A stretch of 34,059 nt of DNA from Seribacter sulfatis (GCF_964187635.1 NZ_CAXLMO010000022.1:1-34059), one strand, 5' to 3'; counted from the stretch's first letter, positions 22,925-32,616 are shown. Notes: generated from the sequence alone by a model not told the origin. Numbers and translations are program-made.

Positions 22925-24433
22925 TTATTCCATACCTTGCAGGGCAACTTGTAATGTTTGGATAATTTCTTCCGGTTCCTCCATTCCGACTGAAAGTCGG
23001 CACAAATACGGTGAAATTCCTGCTTTTTTGAGTGTGTTCAATCCTTGATCGGATTGGATCAACTTGTAGTGTGCCAAGTATACATAGGGACAGCACAGGG
23101 TGAACTCGGTTCCAAAACTAGGACTCTTAAGCATGCGAAGTTGATTATAAAAACTTTCAAAGCACCCAGTAACCTCAAAACTTACCACGCAACCGGGCCT
23201 TTCATCACCGGCAATTTTTCGAAAGTAACCTGCTGAATCATTTTGGTATGCCCAAAATACTTTCTTGATTCCTGGATGTGATTCTAAGAAATGAACCACC
23301 TGGAGGAGGGTATTATTGGTTTTTTGAACAAATGTTGGATAATGGGGGAGTTGTTCACATAAACGTAAAAGATCCCTTTTAAAGGGGGGAGATAAATAAT
23401 TTTTAGTCGACTCAAATAATTCCCTACCCAATGGGGAGTGGTCAGGAAAAACTAGACTTCCAATCATTAGGTCACCCTGCCAACTTGCATACTTAGTTAA
23501 GCTATTTACTAGTACATCTCCTAAATGTGCCACCTTTGCATTCTTAGGCGATGCCATGGTAGGATCCACAATGAGTAAGGCATTGGATTGGTTACAAAAT
23601 TCCCTCACTTTCTCTAAATCACATGATTTTAAAAGTGGATTGGTCGGGTACTCGGTCACAACACCGGCAATCTGATCGCCATACTGGGAAAAGACCTCTT
23701 GTAACTGATCGAGATTTCCCAGCTCAGTAATGGTAATTATTTTGCTTTCTTCTCCTGCAAAAAGTTCCATTGTTTCAATAGTATCCAAATATAACCAACC
23801 CAGACGAATCCATATGGTTTTCCCTTTTTCTCGGTAATGTTGAAAGGCAGTTCGAAAGAGCGAATAAAATGCATTTGCACCCGAGGAAGAAATTAACACC
23901 CGTTCTGCCGAAACTCCGGTACCATGAACTTGAGCAATTATTTCACGTGCGTATTGATCGGGGCTATCCTGTTCATTAATCTCTTCACGATCTCGAATTA
24001 GTCCTTGGTGGAGCAAAATTTCTTCGGCATGCCGAGAGGATAGTGATGCTCCAATATGCTGTATAAAAGAACTAATGTTTTCAATCTGGTCGCTTCCTCG
24101 CGTTAATTGTAGCCAAGTATAATTCTCCCGTTCTTGAATGGTATAGTTCTGAACGGCAAACCTGCTCAGTGCTTCTTGGCAATGATGGTAATTTGCAAAG
24201 ATAAAACTTTTACCGGTGTATTCACTTGAATCTTCTTCTAATTGAATGACTCTGCGTATGAAATGATGTTGGATGAATCGGGGATACCCTGATTTCATCT
24301 TGGAAAGGGTTTTGGGATTTTTTTCCTCGTAGCCAATAAGATCCTGTACTTTGGGCAGACTTACACATACAGCGTGATCACGAGAAGGAACGGATTGCCC
24401 TAAGGCAAAATCACCTAGCCCAGTTACGGTCAC
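22925..24433 (-). CDS. Cys/Met-metabolism PLP-dependent enzyme (cystathionine gamma-synthase-like)
   Basis: The 502-residue protein has the fold type I PLP core of the Cys/Met family from about residue 170: the SSSGANAFYSL phosphate loop, cofactor Asp290 in IVDPTMASP and Schiff-base Lys314 in VNSLTKYASWQGD. The N-terminal ~165 residues are extra compared with standard cystathionine synthases and have no clear match. The family includes cystathionine gamma-synthase and O-acyl-homoserine sulfhydrylases; the substrate here is open. The start is GTG at 24433, overlapping the stop of the decarboxylase gene by four bases (GTGA), so both proteins are coupled in translation and probably act in one pathway. 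Confidence 0.82.
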   Translation of the reverse strand: MTVTGLGDFALGQSVPSRDHAVCVSLPKVQDLIGYEEKNPKTLSKMKSGYPRFIQHHFIRRVIQLEEDSSEYTGKSFIFANYHHCQEALSRFAVQNYTIQERENYTWLQLTRGSDQIENISSFIQHIGASLSSRHAEEILLHQGLIRDREEINEQDSPDQYAREIIAQVHGTGVSAERVLISSSGANAFYSLFRTAFQHYREKGKTIWIRLGWLYLDTIETMELFAGEESKIITITELGNLDQLQEVFSQYGDQIAGVVTEYPTNPLLKSCDLEKVREFCNQSNALLIVDPTMASPKNAKVAHLGDVLVNSLTKYASWQGDLMIGSLVFPDHSPLGRELFESTKNYLSPPFKRDLLRLCEQLPHYPTFVQKTNNTLLQVVHFLESHPGIKKVFWAYQNDSAGYFRKIAGDERPGCVVSFEVTGCFESFYNQLRMLKSPSFGTEFTLCCPYVYLAHYKLIQSDQGLNTLKKAGISPYLCRLSVGMEEPEEIIQTLQVALQGME

Positions 24434-25692
24434 GGAGCTACTTCGTTTTCGATAATTTGTTCGAAAGTTTGCCTTTTTCTAATTAAGGAAAGGGAACCAT
24501 CCGATTTTTTTAATACTTCTGCAGCTTCTGGAAAAGAGTTGTAATTTTTAGCTGACATTGAGGAACAGTATGCACCGACACCCTCAATGATGCACGAGTC
24601 TCCAATTTCTCCCTTGGGTAGTAAACGAGGGGCAAGGGACTCGGGCTCATTGGGAGCCGGTGTGAGGAGGTCTCCTGATTCACAGCAATGCCCGACCACC
24701 ACCTGTTCAATATTCTCCTTTGGTTTCGCCTGGGAGTCTTCCGGAATAATTACAATTGGATGCTGAGCACCATACAAGCTCGGGCGAAGGATTTCTGTCA
24801 TTCCTGCATTGAGTTTTAAAAATCGATATCCGGAGGGACCAGTGGAGGTCACATCCTGTACTGTGGTAACGAGACTGCAAGCATGTGCCAATAGATAAGT
24901 ACCTGGTTCGATCTCGAGTTTTAATTTTCGCCCAGTTTCTTTCTCAAAATCTTCAAATAATTTTCGCACGGGTGTACCGATTTCCTGAAGGTCGGTCGCC
25001 TGTTCACCGGGCATCCTTGCCACCTTGTATCCACCCCCCAAATTTAATGATTTAACGGTGGGGAATTTACGCACAATGTCTAAGCTCATGCCTGCTACTT
25101 TTTGCCACACTTCAGGATCCGAGCCAGATCCAATATGGGTATGGATTCGGTTTACTTTCAAATGGTAGTGTTCACAGAGTTTCTTGGCTTCCTCCAAGTC
25201 CTCTTTCCATATTCCAAAACTGCTTGAAGGACCGCCCACATTGGTACGGTTGGTACCTCCTGACCCCATTCCTGGATTGAAACGCAGTCCGATAGATTCT
25301 CCTTTTCCCCAAATTCCAAATTTGTGAATTTGATTCAATGAACAAAGATTTACATGCACACCATCCTGTACCCAATAACGGAAGTTTTCTGGGAATTCCT
25401 GAGTGCTCATAGAAATTGATTCCGTTCCGTAGCCCGCCCGAACAGCCCGTTCCACTTCAAATTCAGAACTTGCATCTATTCCCAATCCCTCACTATTAAA
25501 AATTCGCAAAATAGCACCAGTGGGGGCCGATTTCATTGCGTAGCGAGGATACAATCCAAAAGCATTGGGGAAATTAAGTACTGACTTTGCATTCGTACGC
25601 AGAGTATCTTCGTCGTATACAAAGGTTGGAGTTCCAAAGTCGATACGAATTTGTTCAATATTTTCGGGTGTGAGAAATCTAAGTTGTTCCAT
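24430..25692 (-). CDS. diaminopimelate decarboxylase-like enzyme
   Basis: The 420-residue fold type III PLP decarboxylase has the cofactor Lys54 in RYAMKSAP, HIGSGS near 190, the Gly-rich NLGGGY phosphate loop, and the C-terminal catalytic CESGD plus GAYCSSMSAKNYNSFP. The general match is diaminopimelate decarboxylase (last step of lysine synthesis), and the substrate-carboxylate segment RPSLYGA is present. The usual EPGR reads EPGT, so specificity may differ or this may be a subclade trait. It has its own promoter, is translationally coupled to the PLP synthase-like gene downstream, and no other lysine genes are nearby. Gene name lysA is likely but not given. Confidence 0.82.
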   Translation of the reverse strand: MEQLRFLTPENIEQIRIDFGTPTFVYDEDTLRTNAKSVLNFPNAFGLYPRYAMKSAPTGAILRIFNSEGLGIDASSEFEVERAVRAGYGTESISMSTQEFPENFRYWVQDGVHVNLCSLNQIHKFGIWGKGESIGLRFNPGMGSGGTNRTNVGGPSSSFGIWKEDLEEAKKLCEHYHLKVNRIHTHIGSGSDPEVWQKVAGMSLDIVRKFPTVKSLNLGGGYKVARMPGEQATDLQEIGTPVRKLFEDFEKETGRKLKLEIEPGTYLLAHACSLVTTVQDVTSTGPSGYRFLKLNAGMTEILRPSLYGAQHPIVIIPEDSQAKPKENIEQVVVGHCCESGDLLTPAPNEPESLAPRLLPKGEIGDSCIIEGVGAYCSSMSAKNYNSFPEAAEVLKKSDGSLSLIRKRQTFEQIIENEVAP

Positions 25693-25715
25693 TCGAGTAA
25701 GAGATTTAAGTGCTA

Positions 25716-25744
25716 TTTATAAATTAGACTCGTAGTATAGGCAA
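25716..25744 (-). promoter_or_regulatory. sigma-70-like promoter of the decarboxylase operon
   Basis: On the minus strand TTGCCT (25744-25739) and TATAAA (25721-25716) are exactly 17 bases apart. The predicted start near 25709 leaves a leader of about 16 bases with no Shine-Dalgarno sequence. It lies in the 73-base gap after the DHFR gene, so the decarboxylase and PLP enzyme can be expressed separately from DHFR. Confidence 0.5.
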
Positions 25745-25765
25745 GCATTCGAGGGACATATCACG

Positions 25766-26239
25766 CTATTTTGTCAAAACTCGAAAAATGAGTTCAGCTG
25801 AATCTGTTTGGATTGATTTTCGGGAAATTTCCCGGGTGAAATATTTTTCCCATGGGGGAAGGTAGACATTTCCTGAATACTCGGCTTTAATTTCGGTAAG
25901 GTATAGATAATCAGCAATACCGAGAGCCTCTTCATAAATTTCCCGGCCGCCACAAATCCATACGACTTGATTAAGTTCTTTTGCAATAGATAATGATTCT
26001 TTTAAAGAACCTGCTTTCAGAGCATGAGGGAATTTAATTTTCTGGTTTCGGCTCAAAGTAATGACTGACCTATCTTGGGCGTGCTCTTCAAAATCGTTGT
26101 AGCAATGTCTGCCCATGATTAGAGTTCCCTTTTGTGTGGTTTTTAAAAAGTATTCCCAGTCTTCTCGGATATTCCATGGTAGTTTGCCGTTCTTTCCGAT
26201 CAGTCTGTTTTGATCACAGGCTACAATTATATTAATCAT
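25766..26239 (-). CDS. folA: dihydrofolate reductase
   Basis: The 157-residue enzyme reduces dihydrofolate with NADPH. Hallmarks: IIVACDQNRLIGKNGKLPWN at the N-terminus, the catalytic Asp27 in REDWEYF, LIMGRHCYNDF for NADPH, ICGGREIYEEAL, and the closing beta-strand pair. The length is normal. It is divergent from the helicase gene over about 90 bases. Confidence 0.95.
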   Translation of the reverse strand: MINIIVACDQNRLIGKNGKLPWNIREDWEYFLKTTQKGTLIMGRHCYNDFEEHAQDRSVITLSRNQKIKFPHALKAGSLKESLSIAKELNQVVWICGGREIYEEALGIADYLYLTEIKAEYSGNVYLPPWEKYFTREISRKSIQTDSAELIFRVLTK

Positions 26240-26332
26240 TCTGATTAGGGAAGGATCGAGTGGCGGAAAAATAATATCGGGTTTTCATGGATTTATTTTG
26301 TGTATGTGTTATGCAATTGGTCTGACAGACAA

Positions 26333-28846
26333 ATGCAAACGAATAGCAGCAATTTTGGAGAGCGAATTTCTTTGCCAGATTCTTGGCAACGGAAAGCGCT
26401 CGGTTATTTGCGGGATGGGAAAGATGTTGTCCTCCATGCTCCCACGGGAGCAGGCAAGACTTATGTCTTTGAGCAGTTAATTGAATCTGGCTGGAAAGGT
26501 CGGGCTGTTTACACAGTTCCAACACGAGCATTAGCAAACGATAAATTTAGAGAATGGAAAAAAAGAGGTTGGGAGGTCGGTCTTGCCACGGGAGATTTGC
26601 GTTACCAAACCGACTCACGAGTTATTGTAGCCACTTTGGAGACTCAAAGAAGTGCAATGCTACGAGGGGAGGGGCCCGATTTATTTGTGGTGGATGAATA
26701 CCAATTACTGGGGGACCCCCAGCGCGGACCCGGCTATGAAATTACTTTAAGTATGGCACCGCCTAATGTCCGCCTTTTGTTGATGAGCGGAAGTGTCTCA
26801 AATCCTGGTGAAGTTGCGGATTGGTTGGAGAGTCATGGCCGTTCAGTGGAATTGGTTTCAGAATTTGTACGCCCAGTCCCTCTGGAAGAAGTTTTTGCAG
26901 AAGCCTTGTTAAAGCGACCTTTTCGCGGAAGAAAAATCCGGGGTCACTGGCCCAAATTAGTAGCGGGTGCACTGAGTGCGGGGATAGGACCCATTCTTTT
27001 ATTTGCACCACGACGAAAAGCTGCCGAAGAACTAGCGAGGCAATTAGGGGCGGAGCTTCCCGATACAGATCCATTGGAATTAACTGCCGAACAGAAGAAG
27101 ATCGCGGGGAAAGAATTAAGCGGTTTACTGAGGAAGAGGATTGCGTACCATCACAGTGGCTTGGAGTATCAATCTCGTGCGGGCGTGGTTGAACCTCTCG
27201 CCAAGACGGGACAACTTCAAGTTGTGATTGCGACCACTGGTCTTGGGGCAGGCGTAAACTTTTCCATGCGTTCTGTATTGGTCACCGATCGCGAGTACAG
27301 GGTGGACGATGGCCTTCATTTTTTGCGTCCGGATGAATTATTACAGATGTTTGGCCGGGCGGGTAGGAGGGGGTTAGATGATCGAGGCTTTGTCATTGTA
27401 ACTCCCAAGCAAGCACGGTTAAACGATGGGCGTCCCCTTAAGTTGAAGCGTTCACAAACCTTGGACTGGCCTGCCATTTTACGGGTAATGAACTATGCGT
27501 ATAAGCGGGGAGAGGATCACTTGGATGCAGCACGAAACTTGGCTCATCGCTTGTTCTCCGAAGAAAATGTCCGGCTGGGGCTTCGCGATTCAATTAATAA
27601 AATTTCCATGCAAATTGATCAGGTTTTCAATAAGAAAGAACTACCTGAAGAAGACCAGGGTCGTAATCAGGTCATCGAAATGAGGAATTTTGCTGGATTG
27701 TGGGAAAGGCGGGGCGGGCAATGTCAAGCACCCCTTGGAGAAGCATTTGCTTTGCATAAAGGAGAATGGGTCAAGGCTCTTACTCTACCGGACACTCTGG
27801 GTAAGGTGAAAATGGGAAATCCTTGCCGCTTTGGTGATAAAAAGAATCTGACCTACGGAAGAGAAGTTCCTCTTGCAATTGTAGATTCTGAATCGATGGG
27901 AAAACGAGTAACTCTTACTAAATCTTTTCGCAAAAATCTGAGGGAAACGATCGCGGAAAAATTTCCTCAGTTCAAAAAAAAGTTTTCTCGCAAAACTTGG
28001 ATGAGAAGGGGACTGGAAGATGTATTTCGTGAATTTTTACCCTCCATTACTCTAGGGGGGAGTTTAGATGAACTGGTGGATCGCGGAGGAGTACTTCGTG
28101 CGCGGTTACGTTATGATTCTGCCACGGTGCTTGGATGGAAGGATGCTCGTGGGAAAATTTTACTGAATCCACCCTTGCGAACAACAACCCGAATATTCGA
28201 GTCGCCCTTTAAGGAAAAAGCACAGGTTGAAGATTGGGAAAATTTAAGCACTCTTTCCCCCGCTGAAGTCTGGGCGAAGTTAGGACTGATTGATACCAAG
28301 GGAGTACCCACACTACGGGGTGAAATTTTTAGTTTCTTTTCTCGCGGAGAAGGACTCGCCGTTGCCGTTGCATTAGAAGACAGGAGTTATCCAATTGATG
28401 AGATGATTAATGACTTGGCCAACTTGCGGGCTGGGCATCGATTTCGTGCTTATGCCAAGACAGAATCCCGCCTTGCACTTCTTTGTCGTGGTGCCTTTGG
28501 TTTTAAAAATTGCCCGGGCTATTTAAAAAATGGATTACCCTGTGAGTATGGAGAGGGGGCGACCGAAGCCCTACAAAACCGCAAAGAAATCTTATCCACA
28601 AAAGATCAATTCTGGGATGATCTGAGCGTCGGGGACTTGGAGCGAATTGCGGTCGAGTGGAGAAGCCTTCTTTCACTAATTGTTCATTCCCCAACGCTTG
28701 ATTTTGATCGTTGGCAATCATTACAGGACGCAGCTCGGATATTGGTGGGAGTAGATTCGGAATCTGATGAATTACCTAATTTGCCCGAATTGCCAGTTCG
28801 ACAAAGAGAGCGATTTAAAATCTCCCAGGGTAGGGAGTTCGATTAG
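26333..28846 (+). CDS. Ski2-like superfamily II helicase with large unknown C-terminal region
   Basis: The 837-residue protein has a complete SF2 helicase core. Motif I is APTGAGKT (36-43), Ia VPTRALAND, II DEYQ (121-124), III MSGSVS (151-156), IV-region HHSGLE (273-278), V TTGLGAGVNFS, and VI QMFGRAGRRG (338-347). The form of motifs II, III and VI is that of Ski2/Mtr4/Hel308-type helicases. Residues about 400-837 are not part of the core and resemble nothing I know: they include a Lys/Arg-rich patch near 525-560 and a late Cys-containing segment (FKNCPGYLKNGLPCEYG). ATG 26333 is preferred over GTG 26300, because the latter adds eleven unlike residues. It stands alone, divergent from folA and convergent with valS. 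Role (RNA turnover or DNA repair) not determinable. Confidence 0.85.
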   Translation: MQTNSSNFGERISLPDSWQRKALGYLRDGKDVVLHAPTGAGKTYVFEQLIESGWKGRAVYTVPTRALANDKFREWKKRGWEVGLATGDLRYQTDSRVIVATLETQRSAMLRGEGPDLFVVDEYQLLGDPQRGPGYEITLSMAPPNVRLLLMSGSVSNPGEVADWLESHGRSVELVSEFVRPVPLEEVFAEALLKRPFRGRKIRGHWPKLVAGALSAGIGPILLFAPRRKAAEELARQLGAELPDTDPLELTAEQKKIAGKELSGLLRKRIAYHHSGLEYQSRAGVVEPLAKTGQLQVVIATTGLGAGVNFSMRSVLVTDREYRVDDGLHFLRPDELLQMFGRAGRRGLDDRGFVIVTPKQARLNDGRPLKLKRSQTLDWPAILRVMNYAYKRGEDHLDAARNLAHRLFSEENVRLGLRDSINKISMQIDQVFNKKELPEEDQGRNQVIEMRNFAGLWERRGGQCQAPLGEAFALHKGEWVKALTLPDTLGKVKMGNPCRFGDKKNLTYGREVPLAIVDSESMGKRVTLTKSFRKNLRETIAEKFPQFKKKFSRKTWMRRGLEDVFREFLPSITLGGSLDELVDRGGVLRARLRYDSATVLGWKDARGKILLNPPLRTTTRIFESPFKEKAQVEDWENLSTLSPAEVWAKLGLIDTKGVPTLRGEIFSFFSRGEGLAVAVALEDRSYPIDEMINDLANLRAGHRFRAYAKTESRLALLCRGAFGFKNCPGYLKNGLPCEYGEGATEALQNRKEILSTKDQFWDDLSVGDLERIAVEWRSLLSLIVHSPTLDFDRWQSLQDAARILVGVDSESDELPNLPELPVRQRERFKISQGREFD

Positions 28847-28847
28847 T

Positions 28848-28876
28848 TTTCTTTCTAGTTTTTTAAAACTAAGAAA
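28848..28876 (+). terminator. candidate terminator after the helicase gene
   Basis: TAGTTTT (28856-28862) pairs with AAAACTA (28865-28871) around two bases, and TTTCT/AGAAA (28848-28852 and 28872-28876) extend the stem across a 3-base bulge. It lies directly after the helicase stop. The stem is A/T-rich and no separate T-run follows. The rest of the 115-base gap to valS shows nothing clear. Confidence 0.4.
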
Positions 28877-28961
28877 CTTGTCCCGGACTATTTTGCATGA
28901 TCTTGTTCTTATCCTGTAACCTGTTCGCGGTGACCGGATATTAGTATCGGAACAAAAATGG

Positions 28962-31685
28962 TTAACTAAGTGCGGCTAGTGCGTCTTTTGTTTCATTTAA
29001 CTTCGCCTCATTTTCGAGTAGTTGGTGTCTCGCACCTTCGATAATGTGGGGAGGGGCTTTGGAGGTAAAAACTTCGTTTGCTAATTTCCCTTTTACCGAA
29101 TTTACCACTTTTTCTAACTGGGCAAGCTCTTTCTGTAACCTTGCTTTTTCAGCGTTGAGATCCACCCCAGTTGTAAGGTCAAGGTAGATTGAACCGAACG
29201 GAGAAACTAAGGCAGGCATACCGGCGGGGGCAAGCTCCACTCGATTAAGGCCAGCTGCACCCACTGTAATAAGGATTGATTGGGTATGGCGTTCGAGCAC
29301 TTTTGCTTTTTCATCATCGGCAAGAAAAGAAAAGACAACATTGCGATTGTTGGATAGTTTTCGATCGGCTTTTAGAGAGCGCATGGAGGTGACCAGTTCT
29401 CGAACATTTTCCATTTCTTCCAATACGCGAGTATCTAACTGAAGACCGCCTATCCCAATTTTCTCCAGTAGATCTTTTCCTGATTCTGGACTCACTCCCT
29501 GAATCGATTCGCCGTTAGAAAATCCTAGCAGCGTCCATAATTCCTCGGTAATAAAAGGAGTAACTGGATGGAGAAGTAATAGAATCTGGCGGAGGCAAAT
29601 GTCTTGAATTGCGAGACAGGTATCTTTCGATTCTTCCTCTTGAACTCGGGACTTGGAAGCCTCGATATACCAATCACAGAAATCATTCCAAAAGAATCGA
29701 TAGATCGTTTGTAAAACGGCATTGAATTCATATTCATTATAAAGCTTTTCCACCTGGTCAATAGTTTCAACCAAGCGAAGCAAAATAGCCTGATCATCGT
29801 TGTTTACCCTTTCACAATTCATGCGAAGAACAATCAATTCGAGCATTGAATTATCTTCTAATGGAGCAGACATCAGGCGGAATCGGGAAACATTCCATAA
29901 TTTATTACAGAAGTTCCTTCCCTGTTCGATTCGTTCTTCGGAAAAGCGAATATCCTGACCTTTTGGAGCGATACTCATTATTCCATGTCTCAATCCATCC
30001 GCGCCATACTTTGCAATTAAATCGAGTGGATCCGGAGAATTACCCAATGATTTAGACATTTTCCTGCCCTCTCCATCGCGAATAATTCCAGTGAAATAAA
30101 CATCTTGAAATGGAATTCTGTCAGCGAGTTCCGAATCGGGAATTGCCTGTTCGGGCTTGTAAGAGCGGCCTTTGAATTCGAGACCGGCCATAATCATCCG
30201 GGCGACCCAAAAAAAGATGATGTCAGGTCCTGTGACGAGGGCGGATGTGGGGTAAAAATAATCAAGGCCTTTTTTCTCCATCGATTCGTCGTCTGGCCAA
30301 CCGAGTGTTGCCAAAGGCCAAAGCCACGAGGATGCCCAGGTATCGAGTACATCATCATCCTGTTCCCAGTTTTCAATATCCGAAGGGGGCTTTTCTGAGA
30401 TATGCCAATTACTTGAATCGGATCGCATCTTTCCCTTCTTATACCAAACTGGAATGCGGTGCCCCCACCAAAGCTGGCGGCTGATACACCAATCCTGTAT
30501 ATTATCGAGCCAGTGCAAATAGGTTTTCTCCCATCTTTGCGGGTAAAATTTGATATGGCCATCCTTCACCGCTTTTTTGGCTTCTTCCACTCGCGGATAT
30601 TTGAGAAACCATTGCTCAGAAAGGCGTGGTTCAATCGGGACATCGGCCCGTTCCGAGAAGCCCACATTATTTTGATGTTTTTCTTCCGCGATCAGATTGC
30701 CATCCTCTCTCAGTTGAGCAGCAATTAGTTTTCGGGCAGAAAAACGTTCCTTTCCTGCATAATCGACACCCGCAAGCTCGTTGAGAGTTCCATCCGGGTT
30801 CATGATTTCGAGCATCGGCAGGTTGTGCCTCTGTGCGATTTCAAAGTCGAGCCGATCATGGGCCGGGGTAATTTTTAAAATTCCAGTTCCAAAGTCTTTT
30901 TCCACGGCCTCGTCCGCAATGATTGGCATTGCTTGTGAATTGATTGGCCTCATCACATGTTTGCCTTTTAAATTAACCCACCTCGAATCTTCCGGGTGAA
31001 TCGCTAAGGCAACATCGCCCACGATTGTTTCGGGACGGGTCGTGGATACTTCAACATACGCTCCTGGAGTCTCCAAAATTTGATACCTAATTTTATAGAG
31101 AATACTTTGCTGGGGCTTCATGATCACTTCCTCATCAGAAAGCGCAGTTAAACTAGCTGGGCACCAATTGACCATTCTCTGCCCGCGGTACACATATCCT
31201 TTTTTGTAAAGTTGAACAAAAGCCGAGATGACTGCTTTCGAATAATCTTCGTCAAGAGTGTGCACATTTCTCTCCCAGTCACAGGAGCATCCCAGTTTTT
31301 TGAGTTGCTCTAAGATAATGCCTCCATGCTTATCCCGCCAAAGTTTTGCATGGTCAATAAAGTTTTCCCGTCCCAAGTCCGTTCTCGACTTCCCCTCATT
31401 ACGAAGTGCCTGTTCGACCTTGGTCTGAGTCGCAATTCCGGCGTGGTCCGTTCCCGGTAACCAAAGGACTGATTTGCCCTGCTGCCTTGCTCGCCTTGCC
31501 AAAATATCCTGTATCGTATTGTTGAGAACATGTCCCATTGTCAAAACACCCGTTACATTAGGGGGAGGGATTACGATTGAGTAGGCAGGCTTGGTGGCGT
31601 CCACATTGCCAGAGAAACACTTTTGTTTAATCCACTTGTTGTAGAGGCGGTCTTCGACTTCAGTGGGTTGGTATGCTTTGTCCAT
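28962..31685 (-). CDS. valS: valyl-tRNA synthetase
   Basis: The 907-residue class I synthetase charges tRNA-Val. It has the HIGH-type motif TMGH (49-52) after PPNVTG, the editing CP1 domain (TTRPETI..GDVALAIHP), the KMSKSLGN loop, an anticodon-binding helical domain, and the C-terminal coiled coil typical of ValS (LNAEKARLQKELAQLEKVV...). Length and order are normal. It lies 125 bases after the rhomboid gene on the same strand; a TATAAAAT box on the minus strand (31750-31757) could mark its own promoter. No T-box leader is seen. Confidence 0.96.
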   Translation of the reverse strand: MDKAYQPTEVEDRLYNKWIKQKCFSGNVDATKPAYSIVIPPPNVTGVLTMGHVLNNTIQDILARRARQQGKSVLWLPGTDHAGIATQTKVEQALRNEGKSRTDLGRENFIDHAKLWRDKHGGIILEQLKKLGCSCDWERNVHTLDEDYSKAVISAFVQLYKKGYVYRGQRMVNWCPASLTALSDEEVIMKPQQSILYKIRYQILETPGAYVEVSTTRPETIVGDVALAIHPEDSRWVNLKGKHVMRPINSQAMPIIADEAVEKDFGTGILKITPAHDRLDFEIAQRHNLPMLEIMNPDGTLNELAGVDYAGKERFSARKLIAAQLREDGNLIAEEKHQNNVGFSERADVPIEPRLSEQWFLKYPRVEEAKKAVKDGHIKFYPQRWEKTYLHWLDNIQDWCISRQLWWGHRIPVWYKKGKMRSDSSNWHISEKPPSDIENWEQDDDVLDTWASSWLWPLATLGWPDDESMEKKGLDYFYPTSALVTGPDIIFFWVARMIMAGLEFKGRSYKPEQAIPDSELADRIPFQDVYFTGIIRDGEGRKMSKSLGNSPDPLDLIAKYGADGLRHGIMSIAPKGQDIRFSEERIEQGRNFCNKLWNVSRFRLMSAPLEDNSMLELIVLRMNCERVNNDDQAILLRLVETIDQVEKLYNEYEFNAVLQTIYRFFWNDFCDWYIEASKSRVQEEESKDTCLAIQDICLRQILLLLHPVTPFITEELWTLLGFSNGESIQGVSPESGKDLLEKIGIGGLQLDTRVLEEMENVRELVTSMRSLKADRKLSNNRNVVFSFLADDEKAKVLERHTQSILITVGAAGLNRVELAPAGMPALVSPFGSIYLDLTTGVDLNAEKARLQKELAQLEKVVNSVKGKLANEVFTSKAPPHIIEGARHQLLENEAKLNETKDALAALS

Positions 31686-31810
31686 GATGGTCTAAAATGA
31701 GTGGGTTAGTGAAAAATTTTTAGATGATATTGTGGAAATAGGATGCTATATTTTATATCTGCCGTTGGGGCTCATCTTTCGACATATTGCGATAACTATG
31801 AAATAAAATT

Positions 31811-32536
31811 TTACCGATTGCGAGCAAAAGGGCGAGAATATCCCGATTGGAATAATTTTACTCCCTTTTTCTTTATTAGTGGGGTTAAGACAATCCCCGC
31901 AGCAAATCCTCCAAGGTGGGCGGCCACGGCAACCCCACTGGCCGCTTTCATTGATTCCGGAAAAGCCAGTATTTGCTGAACGAACCACCAGCCCAAAACC
32001 AAAAAGGCAGGTACCTGGACTGTACCCACTAAAATAATAATCCAGTAAAAGACCCGAATTCTGGCTCGTGGATAAAGTAAAAGATAACTTGCTATCACTC
32101 CAGAAATTGCTCCCGACGCCCCTACCATGGGAATGGTGGAATCTGGACTGCTTAAGGCTTGGGCAAATGCGGCAAGCAGACCACAGGATAGATAAAATAA
32201 AAAATACCAAAGCTTTCCCATCGCTTCTTCCACATTATCGCCATACAGGTACAAGAAGAGCATGTTTCCAAGTAGATGGAAAATACCACCGTGACTAAAC
32301 ATAGAGGTGAGCACAGTACTCCATTCCCACGCGATCGTTTCTAAGGAGAAATTGGATAACTGACTAAAGAACATCGAAGGAATAAAGCCAAAACTAGAAA
32401 AGAATACCTGCTTTTCATCGGGTTCAAGCGGGAGTTGCCAGGCAAAAAATACCCACAGGTTACCGCCAATTAACATCCAGTTGACCCACGGGAACGAGCG
32501 GGTCGGGTTATCGTCTTGGTAAGGGAAAAGAAACAC
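31811..32536 (-). CDS. rhomboid family intramembrane serine protease
   Basis: The 241-residue membrane protein has about six hydrophobic segments. Rhomboid hallmarks are HLLGNMLFLYLYG (helix 2 with the Asn and the start of the HxxxN motif), the catalytic Ser in GASGAISGV, and the catalytic His in AAHLGGFAAG. It cleaves membrane proteins inside the inner membrane; the substrate is unknown. The start is GTG at 32536. It is divergent from the small acidic protein gene. A short C-terminal basic tail follows the last helix. Confidence 0.9.
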   Translation of the reverse strand: MFLFPYQDDNPTRSFPWVNWMLIGGNLWVFFAWQLPLEPDEKQVFFSSFGFIPSMFFSQLSNFSLETIAWEWSTVLTSMFSHGGIFHLLGNMLFLYLYGDNVEEAMGKLWYFLFYLSCGLLAAFAQALSSPDSTIPMVGASGAISGVIASYLLLYPRARIRVFYWIIILVGTVQVPAFLVLGWWFVQQILAFPESMKAASGVAVAAHLGGFAAGIVLTPLIKKKGVKLFQSGYSRPFARNR

Positions 32537-32565
32537 AACTTTTACCTACCTAATCGAAAAAGGAA

Positions 32566-32592
32566 AGGCAATCGCGTTGAACCCGCTTGCCT
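32566..32592. repeat. inverted repeat between the rhomboid and acidic-protein genes
   Basis: AGGCAA (32566-32571) and TTGCCT (32587-32592) are a perfect inverted repeat 15 bases apart. On the plus strand TTGCCT serves as -35 of the candidate promoter at 32587-32616. It may be an operator or just paired -35 boxes of divergent promoters. Confidence 0.25.
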
Positions 32593-32616
32593 GAAAGATG
32601 TAAAAATTATTATCAT
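32587..32616 (+). promoter_or_regulatory. candidate promoter of the small acidic protein
   Basis: TTGCCT (32587-32592) and TATCAT (32611-32616) are 18 bases apart; the -10 box differs from TATAAT by one base. The ATG lies 8 bases after it, again leaving no room for a ribosome-binding site. Confidence 0.35.

Noticed and set aside
26300..26332. GTG 26300 as helicase start
   Set aside because: It adds eleven residues unlike a helicase N-terminus; the ATG at 26333 is closer to the family start.
31686..31810. T-box or other riboswitch before valS
   Set aside because: The 125-base gap is short and AT-rich and shows no T-box sequence or specifier hairpin.
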